Origin: Marisa cornuarietis
Taxonomy: Eukaryota; Mollusca; Gastropoda; Architaenioglossa; Ampullariidae
Assembly (NCBI GenBank): GCA_004794655.1
Contig: SMMW01000520.1
Location: forward strand, 372,001-436,000
Reading direction: 5' to 3'
DNA length: 64,000 bases
The position numbers and the translations under genes are program-made. Shown in pieces: positions 1-12,100 of the stretch. How positions within the stretch are numbered: the stretch's first letter is position 1; each line of letters starts with the position of its first letter. Below the pieces are notes generated by a model. The model was not told the DNA's origin. It made no database searches and saw nothing but the letters and a program-made list of their open reading frames with translations.

Positions 1-79
1 GATGATGATGAAATAGGAACTGTAGTTACATAATGATGCACACGACAGACAATTTTGCAATAGGACTTCAGGATAGTAA

Positions 80-330
80 TTCAGGGATAGTACTTAGTAA
101 GTAAACATGCTTTCAGAGAGTGTTTGAATGTAGCCTTGGAGTCAGAGAGCGAGTTTGATGTGGAAGAGAGTTCCACTGCTTGGCAGCACAGAGGGAGAAT
201 GTCCGTTGTCCGTATGTGACTGTCTTTGTGGGAGGGAGGGAACAATGCGCGAGTCTGATGAGGAGCTAAAGTTTTGAGCAGGAGTGTGGACAGACAATAT
301 TTCAGTAAAAGGGGAGTGTCACGGACCACC
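80..330 (-). pseudogene. LINE reverse-transcriptase C-terminal tail, degraded
   Basis: Read on the minus strand, this contains the usual LINE ORF2 tail pattern: a segment reading FSLCAAKQWNSLPHQTRSL, then after a one-base frame change SKATFKHSLKACLL. The pattern 'A..WNSLP...R....FK..LK..L' is typical of the end of the RT protein in several non-LTR clades. The reading frame breaks between the two parts, so it is a dead fragment. The clade cannot be fixed from this piece. Confidence 0.55.
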
Positions 331-716
331 CGCGGACATGCGCATATTTACCAAATGATTAACAAGCGATCATTTTGGTGTAGAGCGTCGCTTTTTAGAG
401 ACACGAGTAATTATTAAACACATTTCCCCTTATAGGGTGACAGAATAAAGAGTCTTGAATTACTAATCTCTTTTGCACTGACGATTATAGTCACTGGGCA
501 CTGAAGTTGCACTGATTCGAGAAAATATATATTTTACAAATTATGTAACAAATCACTTACGCCACCACTAGCGAACAGACGGTGTAAAGCAATTCGGCGC
601 TGTCTCTCGGGGACGAGCTACCACAGCTTTCCTGGGCCAAGTACTCCAGAATACAAGTAACTCCAGATAACTCCAGATAACTGCGCCTAAAACAGTTACA
701 AAAAAAAAACAAAAGT

Positions 717-1440
717 AAGACTGCCAGCATGATAGGGCTCAGAGTCAACACTCGAAAAACACAAGTCCTAAGGAACAACATGACAAACAATAACCCTATC
801 ACAATCAGCGGGAGTCCACTAGTGGACGTAAAAGAATTTGTGTACCTAGTCAGCAAGGGGACAGCAGATGGTGACTGTGAACAGGAGGTCAACACCAGGA
901 TCAGCAAAGACAACCAAGCTGTTGCAATGCTTAAGCACATCTGGAGATTCACTGGCCTCAGCAGCAATACAAAGATCAGGATCTTCAAGAGCAACGTTCT
1001 CAGTGTCCTCCTATATGGGTCAGAGTGCTGGAAGACCACAGCCTCCATCGATAAAAAACTAGAAGTGTTTCAAACCAAGTGTCTGCGGCGCATAAAAAGA
1101 TCTTCTGGCCCAACACCATCTCGAATGAAGAACTGCGCGAACAGATGGGGGTGTGCACCCTGGCAGAAGCAATCCAACTGCGGCGCTGGCGATGGTTAGG
1201 TCACGTGTGCCGTATGCCTCCAGAATCAATCCCCAGGACAGCCCTGCGATGGACACCACAGGGAAAGAGGAACAGAGGGAGGCCCAAACAGACGTGGAGG
1301 CGATCCATCGAAAAGGACCTCAAGAACAGAGGTCTGTCACTCGAAACAGCCCTCAGAAAAGCAACAGACAGAACCAGATGGAGGTCCCTAGCTGTTGCCT
1401 CACGCGCCAGACGGCACAATGAGGACTGATGATGATGATC
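717..1440 (+). pseudogene. 5'-truncated RTE-like LINE, 3' end of reverse transcriptase
   Basis: Translated protein has the landmarks of the endonuclease-reverse transcriptase family C-terminal half: a 'GLRVNTRKTQV' motif, 'SVLLYGSECWKTT', 'CLRRI', 'FWPNTISNEEL', 'RRWRWLGHVCRMP' and 'GKRNRGRPKQTWRR'. The first part reads in one frame from about 717 to 1,100 and the rest in another frame to the stop near 1,429, so there is at least one frameshift close to 1,095. There is no RT core upstream, which fits the usual 5' truncation. The 3' end is a short GAT repeat followed by AATAAA. Long antisense ORFs over this span are shadows. Confidence 0.85.
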
Positions 1441-1449
1441 AATAAAGAG

Positions 1450-2065
1450 AAAAATGGAAAAATTCAATTTATACAAAAAGTCCGAGATATACAGAAACTG
1501 GTCACGTGGGTGACAGGTATGCCCTTCACGACGTTCACTTGTGCTGACGGCAACCCCCGCCTCTGTCTAGCCTTGGTTTACTCTGGCTACTAAAGGCTGT
1601 CTTTCTTAATTCCTTTCTAAATGTCTGCACTGGCTGTAGACCCGTTGACAGTTTCTAAACTTTGATTGCGGGAAAGTTCATTGTCACCACGTGACATTTT
1701 TTTATTAATGCGAGTGTTTGTCTTTTCAGGCTGCTCTAAACAAGCTCAAGCTGCTATACTTCTTTGATTGTATGCATGCTTTTCACTACTACATGCTCTA
1801 GTGATTTCGGCATATTAACAGTTAAATCAGCTCCTGTTATTGATAAACGAAATCAATGGAGCGTAAAGTACTCTCACTGAAAGGTTGAATTTGCTATTAA
1901 GGAGACAGGTATTTTAGAACAGATTCACCGGTTACTGTATGTTGAGGTGTTCTACATAAGGACGAACAAGGATAGAAAAGTAGGCATTGCATCAAACTGA
2001 CGGAAAGTAATCTTACAGACTTTACATCTGGTGGCTTGTCTCAATCACGTTTCTATCCCTTGTTT
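1450..2065. other. Non-coding stretch, nothing recognised
   Basis: No ORF with recognisable protein similarity and no RNA gene was seen. It sits between the RTE-like LINE end and the dispersed (TG)n-tailed repeat. Confidence 0.5.
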
Positions 2066-2462
2066 GACCAAGGTCGACACTGATGGCGGTAGTTATGACC
2101 TTTAATCGTTGCCATAAGTATTCGACCTCTAGGAGTAACGGAACAAGCGACCCTTACAATGTAGCGCGTGAACGAAAGAGAGGCCCTACAAGGTACTGGA
2201 AAAAAAAGCAGAGCCATCAATCGTGACGACGAACTGTGGCTGTGATTCTTGTCGTATTTCGTATCCCTGAGCGAGCCCCGGGTTCTCGCCTTGTATCGTT
2301 AGTCAGCTGTAGCTGCAGGACGTGGTCTGGCTGACATGTGCTCTCAATTTCGCGAGGAAAAGGAAGAGAATTAAGAGCGAAGCCTGTGCAAGCAAGGAAG
2401 ATGGTGTATGCATTCTTGATTTCCGTGCTGAAAAAGTAGGAAAGACGTAGTATAGACGAGAA

Positions 2463-2534
<72 letters not shown>
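2066..2534 (+). repeat. Dispersed repeat with (TG)n tail, copy 1
   Basis: About 400 bp that aligns by eye, colinearly, with 47,148-47,601. Shared landmarks in order: TTGACCA.GGTC, CTAGGA, GTGACGACGAACT, GTGATTCTTGT, CGTATTCCTGAGCGA-like, AGCTGTAGCTGCAGGAC and GAAGATGGTGT. Both copies run directly into a long (TG)n tract (here 2,465-2,534, about 35 units). The constant position of the microsatellite suggests it belongs to the element, like a SINE or LINE tail. No coding capacity was found. Confidence 0.6.
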
Positions 2535-2535
<1 letters not shown>

Positions 2536-3499
2536 TAAGTGGTTCTATGTGTACACTTTTCTGTGGTAGCGTGCATTCGCCGAAAAGTGTTTTGAGCACA
2601 TCTATAATAAATCATGTGCACGTCAGATAATGATGGTGTCGATATTTATAATGGCGGTGGATCTTGATGTTAATGATAATAATTTGTTTTGTTCTACAAG
2701 AAATTATTAAATACGGTCATATGTTTTCTCGTACAGGCAGAAAACAAGGACGTGTTCAAAGAAGCAACGAGCCAGAAGATAGATTAAACATGAGACCAAT
2801 TTGTTTTTATAAATCCTGTGTACTACAAGATATGATCCTCTATTTAAACTGGTCTTTGTTTGTGAAACGTTTTCTTTTTCTGATTTATATTTTCCAAGTT
2901 ACTTTTATGCCCACAGCGTTCATTTGTATAAAAAGCCTATGACGGTGTAGTTTTTGCGCTGTAGGCTGTATATCAATTTCCTAATCATCCAAAATACCTT
3001 TCTAAGAATAGCAGCCGGAACCTCTCTGGATGTCTATGTATCTGTTATTGGCTATACATATCTCTATTATTTATTATTCTCTGGCTCTCTTAGCTCATAG
3101 ACGTCTATGCCAGAGTTTGTTGTTTCAAAACTGTTGTGTATAACTTTCTACTTTAATTCTGATCTTGTACACTGCGTAAGAGAGAGAAGACATTGTACCT
3201 GTGTACTTTTGTTTTAATCAGAAGAGTTGCGACTGACCTTGTGAGACCTAAGTTGAGACTACTTGAATAGGACATTAATGCAGCGTCAACAGCAAATAAT
3301 AATATTAACGTTTGTACCACATCTGACTTGCCCCGGGAACCAAAGCGTGTATTCTTTAAAAATAACTGTTGTTGCAACTCGCAATGGACGGCGACGTGCA
3401 GCTAAAGCCATATAGAGCGACTGGGTATCCATTTCGCAGAGCTGAAAATTGCTGCGATTTATGTATATATCAACGCAGTCGTAATAAAACTCTACAACT

Positions 3500-4300
3500 T
3501 TTAGCTTTGCGGACGTAGACGAAATAGCCAGTTTACAAGGGAAGGCCCCAGTTGATGTTCTTTCTTGCCGTTTCTACCTCGTACAAATCGTCCGTCAGTT
3601 CTGAAGAGTCTCCCACATGTGGGACAGCCGTGTGAAGACGTCGGTTTGGCAGGGACGAACATTTTAGCCTCTCGTGCTGCGCGTCTCTCTTCTGCTGCCG
3701 TGACGCGTCTGGCCTCAGTTACATGGGCTCCCTGAGTGAGGGCGCTGCGCCAGGATGGACGGCCAAGGGCGAGGGCCTCCCAACTGGCAGCATTGATGCC
3801 AAGGTCTCTGAGAGTGGCTTTGAGGCTATCATTGTATCGCTTTTTGCCCTCTAGGTGTTCGCTTTCCCTGGCACAACTCTCCATAGAACAGCTGCTTTGG
3901 ACGCATACGGACGACATGTCCGGCGCATCTGGCCTTTGATTTCCGCAGAAGTTTGTGGATGCTGGGAATGCAAGCCCGTCTCAGGACTTCTTTGTCAGGG
4001 ATCCTGTCTTGCTATCCGATGTGTAACAGGCAGCGGAGGCAGCTTTTATGGAACTGGTGGAGTGGCTTGGCGTAGATGGTCCGGGTCTCACTGTCGTAGA
4101 GAAGTGTGTGGAGGACTCTGGCACTTGACTCTTGGCAGGTAAGCGTCGGAAAGACAGGCTGATCAGGCTGGAACATCATATCCTTTGCTGAGAGTTTGTC
4201 TTTGGAATCGTGACTAACTTCAGTGTGACTGCACCCATAAGTGTAAGAGTGGTTGCCTACTGTTTCCAACGGATTCTCGAGGCTGGTGGATAAGTGTTGG
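3500..4300 (-). pseudogene. Degraded LINE fragment (RT tail plus C-terminal CCHC-like region)
   Basis: On the minus strand, from 4,269 downwards, pieces read ARVLHTLLYDSETRTIYAKP, CLRCLL, an in-frame TAG at 4,012-4,014, then QDRIPDKEVLRRA and ARCAGHVVRM. After a further frame change come RYNDSLKATLRDLGI, a Trp/Arg-rich stretch and a CPTCGRLFRTDGRF zinc-knuckle-like end. This order (LLYGSETW-like, CLR..L, Q..IP..EVL..A, W.GHV.RM, KR..D.LK..L...GI, C..CGR) is that of the tail of endonuclease-reverse transcriptase LINEs. At least one nonsense and one frame change make it inactive. It differs from the + strand copy at 717-1,440. Confidence 0.8.
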
Positions 4301-4875
4301 CTCCTTATTAGGCGCTGTCTGGCACTAGACAGCGGTTAGGACGTAGAGGTGAGGGCAGAAACACGTGGTGACGCGAGGGACGTGTCTCGGATCTCAGTGA
4401 GGGAGCTGCGATCGACGAGCACATCAACGGATTCTTTAATTTAAGAAACATCGCGGGACATTCTTGTATCTGTATATAAGCCTTGTGAGGGAGTGCCTAG
4501 CGGGTATAGTGTTTTGTATGTAGTTATTAAGGATAGGTAGTGACTGACGTTAATTGAATTAGAGATAAGAAATTGTAAACAGGAGCCCTCGACGACTAGT
4601 CATAGAATCTTTAATTATTGCATTATTTGTAACTTGTGTATAAACTCTCAATTTATTAATTTCTTTTTACACTAAAATGCCTCGAGTTGATTATCGGGGA
4701 CGTACGATGGGGGTTTGTTGTCATATATGATTGTATTTACTAGTGATTTTGTGAAAGCTTAGTTGCGTACACACGTTTGTCGGCGCGGGTGGCTGAGAGT
4801 GTGATAAGCCCGAGGCTGTGGCTTTACTACGACACCTCTGTCTGCTTCGCATGCCTATTCCCCAATCTTCACGAC

Positions 4876-4877
<2 letters not shown>
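4300..4877. other. Non-coding stretch, possible SINE-like sequence near its end
   Basis: No coding signal. Around 4,789-4,850 a GC-rich block beginning GGCGCGGGTGGCTGAGAG resembles the head of a tRNA-derived element, but no convincing B box was found. It ends at a (TG)n microsatellite. Confidence 0.35.

Positions 4878-4931
<54 letters not shown>
4878..4931. repeat. (TG)n microsatellite
   Basis: Uninterrupted TG dinucleotide repeat of about 27 units. Confidence 0.95.
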
Positions 4932-4932
<1 letters not shown>

Positions 4933-5327
4933 CGATCTAGTGACAAGCGTATTATATGATACGTGTGTTTGTGTGCCTAGCAATAGTTTTCATAAAATAG
5001 AGACATTCTTATTTTCCACTAAATATGCTAATAGATACCTTGGTCAAATGATAAAAGCAACTTCCTCAGAGGGTCAGGAAGAAAGCGTTCTGTGTTCTCG
5101 TCAAACAGAACAAAATATATCGGTGTAAAATATCAGCACGCTTAGAGTTAATCTGTCGTACTACTACAAAAATTCAATTGGTCCCGATGGTATCAATTGA
5201 TAAGCATTTTTATGTTTACACTCTTTTGATAAGCTATGAGCTTTGAAGCTCACCACACACTACGCAGTTCACGACTCGACATAACTTCAGTGGCCGACAT
5301 GACACAAGTGCTGGCAACCACGAGAGA

Positions 5328-5337
5328 ATATTTATAG
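5328..5337 (+). promoter_or_regulatory. Candidate TATA box of the MACPF/FReD gene
   Basis: ATATTTATAG lies about 140 bp upstream of the proposed start codon at 5,478. A transcription start about 30 bp downstream would leave a 5' UTR of roughly 115 nt. It is the only good TATA-like element close to the first exon. No 5' transcript end supports it. Confidence 0.4.
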
Positions 5338-5477
5338 AAGTGAACCTTCAGTTCACGCTTAGTCATTTGCCTGTCGTTGTACAACGAAGTTTCCAACATA
5401 AACAGCCAGCCATGAGCTATTGAGCTGTTGCTTATCTGAGAAATCCTCCTGTTCCCCAAGAAAAGGCAAACTTGACC

Positions 5478-6163
5478 ATGGGCAACCTGTTGTTGAAGGT
5501 AATATTTTGTGTGTATTTTTTGTTACACAGATCTTAATAGTTTTATATGTCCCCTTATGTGTACTTAAGTCGTTCCGTTTGTTTTTATAATTGACAGATG
5601 GCCGTGTCTTAGACTGAAAACACGTGATTCATTTATCTCTGGGAACTACAATGTCAACAAATTCTGTTTAATTTGCTATTTACAGTTTAAGGATTTTGTC
5701 GTCGGACTATCAATAGAAGTAATTTTTTAACCTTTAATGCAAACGTGTTTGTACGCGTATACACTATTTTCTAAAATCTGAAATCGCTTAAAATGTTTAA
5801 TTGCATTTTAGATACGTGCTTGAATTTGTTTATCATAAATTTATACTAAATTTATACAAGAAGAATCGTATTCAAAGGATCGCTACCTGCTGATATTCTA
5901 AAAATGTGTTTCTAACTTAGAAGTATACCAAGTATCAGAAAACGTCTCGAATTATCTTTTACAAAATTCTTGGCCTGTTCTCAATCAAATAGATTTTATG
6001 ATTGTAATTGTCATGTAGTTCCGGCTGTAAAAGTTCCTTTATATTTAAAGTTCAACCTGTATTAATCTCTCCAGGTTATCTTGGCCTTCTGTATATCTTT
6101 GAGGTCACACGCTTTGCCGCAAGGTGCTCAGTGGTCCTACAGTTCGCCACAAAATAAACCGAG
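5478..6163 (+). CDS. Exons 1-2: signal peptide of the MACPF/FReD protein
   Basis: Exon 1 (5478-5498) encodes MGNLLLK and ends at donor GTAATA. Exon 2 (6075-6163) follows a TCTCTCCAG acceptor and adds [17 protein letters not shown], giving a basic-hydrophobic signal peptide with probable cleavage after the small residues near position 24. Exon 2 ends with two bases of an AGN codon, matched by the first base of exon 3. The ATG context is CCATGG, a strong Kozak-like site. Confidence 0.75.
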
Positions 6164-9100
6164 GTTTGTTTGCTGTCGCACGCGTTGACACATCGTTTAA
6201 TTTACAACTTGATGGCACAGTGAACAATGTTTTACACTCGTTGGCATAAAGTGTACAGTGTTTAAGGTAACATTTGACGGAATACAGATAAGCTAATAGT
6301 GACTCTTACATGCAGCTATGGGAGAGAACTGACAGCATTACAAACGATTCTAGGTAGCTAGGTGTATCACACAGAACTGGGTGTTAAGCTTATAGTATTA
6401 TTATAATATAGTTATGTAGGTATGCTAATATGATCAAAGCTACAACAGTGTAGAACAGTCGATATTATTATTGTATCACAGTAATGACGGACTGGTAATA
6501 AAAAACCCCGCACTTTTAATGAATACAGTGCAACCAGTTTGAAGAAAAGTGTGGGTGTGTGCGGGGGATAGTGACTGAGAGAGAAATAAATGATCACTCT
6601 TGCAATAATTGTACAATTTTAGTTGTCTTAGTTTGCTCTAATGATCATACAGTTCCTCCTGTGATAATTTATAATGATCTCAGGGTATTTTTTCTTTACT
6701 TATGATAGTTTACTGAAATGATTACAAAGTAAAATTCTATCTTTGATATTGTTATTGCTGTATGTTAGTCACGTGATCAGTTGTCTGTTTTTTATCAGCT
6801 CCCCTGACGTTTTTCACAACCAGGAACTAAGTGATAAAGTGAATCATGACAGACAGCAGACACAGCTCTTCACCACAGTCGGTAAGGAATGATAATACCA
6901 CGATGGGATTTAACATAATTTTAAAGCATAACAAAATTGTCTTAAAATAGAGTCCATGCATTACACATACAATATGTACTTTGCGTGATATAAATTTTAC
7001 TTTAACGTGGTGATGAAAGCATGGTAAGAGGATGAATGAGAGATTAGTATACGTGAGTAAATGAAAGCTACCAAACGCATATGTAGATGGAAACAATTAG
7101 TCAAAACGTTAAACTAAAATAGTAACAGGGACAGCAGGTGTAAGGTGATGTTGCTGGGGTATTGTGAGTGCGCTATGTTGTGGTAATGTGAGCGTTGTCT
7201 GAGTGCTGCTAAATAATGTTTTTGACGGGTGATGATGCTTGTCGACCCTTGTGTGCGTTGTTAATTGTTTTACATATGGGCGTAAATTATGCATCAGAGA
7301 CTTGACTGACACTCGACGTCTCAGTATCAATTTCATCATCATTGTCGGTTCTATTTCCTGCTTGATCTCTTCTTTCCATAACTGATTGTGATCGCCTCAT
7401 TGTTCTTCTGTAAACTCACTTCGCCTTCCATTCCCACTCTTTCATGTCCAGACTGACAGATAGTTTTATCCAGATGACGGCGTTTATAGTAAAATCCCGT
7501 GTACATGAAATTAGATAGGCCTGACACGTACTAAAATAATTCTTACCTCTTAACTCTGTTTAAAAAAGTACGAGACATACATGTTGACAAGTTAATTCCA
7601 GAAGGTTCGTGTCATCACAAGAAGCAACGTGGCTTGTTTGCAGATTTTCTACTTTATGGCTACAACAGCTTGAAGGGATGCCCTTTGGTGTCAGGTCGTG
7701 ACCCCGGATTCACCTTCCCCATCTTTTCTGCCGACTACAAGGATGGTCACGCGACCCCAGACTGTCAGTTCCTTGTGCCACGGGAGCTGGTGTTGTCACC
7801 AGATGTGTCATGTGCCACGTCTTTCACGTCCAGGACGGTGGAGACGCGGTACGACCTGTCCAAACTGCTGGCTCGCACTGCAAGTATGGGTGCTGATGGA
7901 GGCTGGGGGCCTCCCTTCTCGGCCAGCCAAGACTTTAGGCAATTCTCCGAGGACCTCAGAAAACATATCCTTGTTGTGTCTAAAACAACCTGCAGTTTGT
8001 ATCACATGGCACATTATTTGCAAAAACCACTGCCTCTTCATCCGATGTTTCTGGAGTGGGTCCTGATGCTGAATAACACTGATGACGAGGACACCTACCT
8101 AGAGTTTATTCACACATACGGCACCCACTTTGTGTCACAGGCCCGCTTTGGGGCCTCCTTCACACTCGTGCACAAGATGGAAGACCACGTTTACCGGCAA
8201 CAAACAGATGGTCACGTGACAACGGCTGCCAGCTACTTCTCTGCTGTGCTACATGGACAATACGAGACCCTGACAACTGAACACAAGCGAGCAGCACAAG
8301 AGTTTCAAAATCAAGTGGAGACAATCACGATCGCTGTCGGGGCTCCTCCTCCTTCTGACGGGAACAGTCCGAGGTGGCTGACAGCAGCGGAAAACCACCC
8401 AGTCATCATCAGCTATGAACTCAACTCACTGGATGTCCTCTTCTCGAAGACTTTCATGGGCGAGGGTAGTGCTTTTGAACGCTATGCCATTGATCACATC
8501 AGGATCAAGAACATCATCATCGCTACGAAAACGAAATATTGTAAGTATCTTAAGAAGAAAGAACTTGTAGGTGACTGTGAAAATCTCACACCTGGGCTGC
8601 CACTGCTTAAGACAAAGCTGATCGGTCTTTCGGAATATAGATCCGCTGCTTCTGCTGACCACTGTGTGGAGGATTGTCATCAACTTCCGGACTGCGTGGC
8701 TGTCACTGTTTGTTCTGGGTGTGACGCTAATGACATAGGACACAATGACTGTCGAATATTTAGTTTTGGCAACATCCACAGCGCAGTGACCGACCCTCAG
8801 TGGCAGACGACCATATTTATTAACAAACTAAAAACTATACTGAAGCTGCAAAACACCACAGCTGTTGTTGACCCCAGTTCAGATTCTCATATCCTTACTG
8901 CGACCTCTTCCCGCGGCTGCTTTACTTCTTGTCTACAAGATTATTCATGCATAGCCCTCACCTTGAGTGACACTTCTGGGCGTATCAGAAAGTGCAAGCA
9001 CCTCATAGACTTCCCTCTGTCCCTTAAACAAGAAACAGGTGCCAGTGTGTATTTCTTTTCACAATCTTCAAGACGCTTTGTTATAGGTGGAGAGACTATT

Positions 9101-12100
9101 AGCCTTGTTACCTCCTCTATTCCGAATGACTGGTACAATGCATCATGTGTCATCGACGACGAATGTAAACAGGAGAATGCGATGTGTTTCATGGACAGAT
9201 GCCTGTGTAGTCCAGGCTTTTACTTAACATCTGACTACATGTGCTCTGCTAGTGAGTATAAAAATATTATTCTTATAGATATAATGCGATAAACAATTTT
9301 ACGAGCCCCACATCTTAATGACAAAAAAAACAACTATTTTATCGGTAAATATAGCTTACATCTCCCATTGTCTCAGCTTAATGTCTATTGCAAACCAGCT
9401 TTAAAGAAAAAATGGAAAAGGTCAAAGAATTGACTATTAGACAGAAATAAACTGAATCTGGGGATGGGGGGATTTTGGCGTTTTACGCCGGACTAGCAAC
9501 TTAGATTATAGAGAGCTGAACCCAAGACAGCCAGCCTTCACTATATTGGTAACATTGTTGGTAACAATATTGGTAATATTGTTACTTGATGCCTTTTGTT
9601 TTCTGTTTTTGTCAGTACTGTCGTTTTCTTTCGTCCCCTTTGTTCTGTATCTACTAAGTCCACGTCTCTTCCCCGTTTAAGCGCTAAGAGCATGCTCTCT
9701 ATGAGTGTGAATATGCGCTATACAAATCTTCACTATTATTATTATTATTATTAACAGGCGCTAACCGTTGCGCCACGGGGCCACCTAGAAATAAACTGAA
9801 ACTAAAAATGTAATAATAATGTAAAATGATTTTGTTGTATTTAATATTAAGTTATTTAAATAAAAACAATGTTTTAATTGCTTACAGTGTATGTAATCAC
9901 TAACCTACCACAATAATGTTTTTCAGCATGTAACCCAGACCAGCTTCAACACACCTTTATAGAATTTCCCGAAAGCTACCTACGAGGACATTGCATCGCG
10001 AAACAGGCTGAGCTGAATCTGCAAGAATGCAAGAACCTGTGCATCGATATGAGAAGTTGTCTTAGCTTTGATTTTAGTGGTTTGTATAATATAGTTTTTG
10101 ACTATGCTGCTGAGAAGTTCGTTATAATGACCTGAAAATACCTGGAACCGAATATATTGAATGGGGCAAATAACAACTACTACTCTCTTCTATCAATTAG
10201 TCGTGAAACACCTCGAATGATGAAGCACGCGCACATAAACGTACTTGTACACACAAGCAGTCACACGGACGACAGGTTTATAGGAGGACTCGTAAAATTA
10301 CTGACTGAGACATTTCGGTTCAGTGGTCACAGGTTTATTCTTTAAGTGTTTAAGACTTGCACATAGGTGGGTAAACATTTTGTTCTTTAAGAGTAAGTGC
10401 TCCTTAAAATGTTTACAGATATTGCGCATGACATCTCTCTCAGTCTCACTCACTCGTGTGCTACCTGAAAGGATGAGTCATTGAGGATATCTGTTAATTT
10501 TCAATAAACTTTTAATACTTCTTATTTTAAATGGTTTGTTGAGTTTCTGTTGAGATGTAAGTAGTAGTTGTTGTTTTTGTTGACTTATTTTGCTGCACGT
10601 GTCAGCCAGTGGAGGGCGCTGTCTGCTCTACGATGTGACCTCACGCGAGGCAGAGTCAGGGTGGTATCCTCACACCAGTAAAGGATGGACCCACTACCAG
10701 AGATCCTGCCTGCCGCCCTCCGCCTCATACCCTGGACCAGTGTGGTACAAGGCCCCGTGTAACAACAGCATGGAGTGTCCGGACCCATACAGCCTGTGTG
10801 TATCGGGTAGATGTGTGTGCTCCTCGGCTTCCTCTTGTCTGAAACTGATGTCTCGTGTAAAGCTGCAGGTAGGTTTGAACACACCGCTAAGTGCTTAGCT
10901 TATATTTCACTGACAACGAACATTTCTCCTAATTATGGTCACATGTTAATGGATTATTGTAATACAACATGCAGCTGGTTTACTACTGTGAGTAATCTAA
11001 TGGATATAGATGGCAAGTGCACATCTTGCAATGATAGTGTTTTTGAGTATTTACTTCTGTCTTTCACTCTGTTTTCCGAAAGATATCTTTTGTCATTAGA
11101 TGTTTACAAATGGCTGTTATACGGGACATAACGATTGATCATAAAATAATTATAGAAGTTAATACACATAGTCTGCCTGTTAAACCTAAAGTAAAAAAGT
11201 AACGTATGGCTAATTTAACCCTCAACTGCCATGACACAGATGTTCAAAAAATAAATAGTTCTTAGGTGTTAGCTGTAAGAAAAACGATAAATTGTCATTC
11301 TTTAAAAAGCTGGTTTTCATTGTACAGAAAAGGTAGAGTAAAAAATATATCTTCCAGAAGCTTGCAATTGTAATGCCAAAATAGGTATTGGATTCACACC
11401 TGTTGCACATCTCAGTCTGCAGATCCATAAGATTATTTATGGGCTTTAAAAAGTGTTTAATTAAGAAAGTGGTAAATCAATGACAGCAAGGGAGAAATTA
11501 CAATACTAAAAATACTAAGAAGGAATATGGAAAATATTTTAATGAAGCTGCTGAAAAACACAGGAAACCAAGAGGGTGCATCAAAGGTATTGGGTACTGG
11601 CATTTGACGAAAAGATTTGGTTTATAGGTCAGTAAGTTTGCTATTGTATACATTAAGAGTCTGTATTTAATATTTGTTAATCTGTAGTTACTAACTCCAT
11701 CTCTCTGCTTATTTTTCTACAAAATCTCTTCTTCTCTTTATAGAGATATTGCGTATAATACATGTGTTGAAAATACTCCCTAAAGTAATAAATATTTTTA
11801 GAATGTTCTGTTTTGGTAAAACTTGCTGACTTGCTGAATGTTCGACTTATAATGAAATAATTTACCTAGAAAAGCTTCACATGTTTAAATTTATAGAAGT
11901 GTGCCATAAACCCTGGTTCGAGATAAAAAAAGACAAAATCCTATAAATTATTTGCCTTCTAACGTGCTTTGTTTTAATGGAAACAGAGTCTTGCAGTGAT
12001 TGGCAAGAAACAGGGGCCAGATCAGGCGTGTTCTTCATACGACTGATAGACAGCAACGAGGCCCAAAAAGTCTGGTGTGACATGGACTCCGCTGGCGGAG

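Noticed and set aside
557..1048. 163-codon minus-strand ORF with hydrophobic segments
   Set aside because: It is antisense to the RTE-like LINE reverse transcriptase, whose + strand translation is clearly recognisable.
2217..2621. ORFs through the (TG)n tract at 2,465
   Set aside because: They consist of Thr-His repeats from the microsatellite; no coding evidence.
3501..3917. 138-codon ORF with CPTCGR motif as a host zinc-finger gene
   Set aside because: Upstream sequence on the same strand is LINE RT tail, and this ORF is its C-terminal end.
7698..8066. Overlapping + strand ORF inside the MACPF exon
   Set aside because: Out of frame with the MACPF domain and without protein features; a shadow.
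9767..9785. tRNA gene suggested by an A-box-like block (also at 14,473)
   Set aside because: No acceptor, anticodon and T-arm pairings; the same block recurs in repeats, so it is a SINE promoter.
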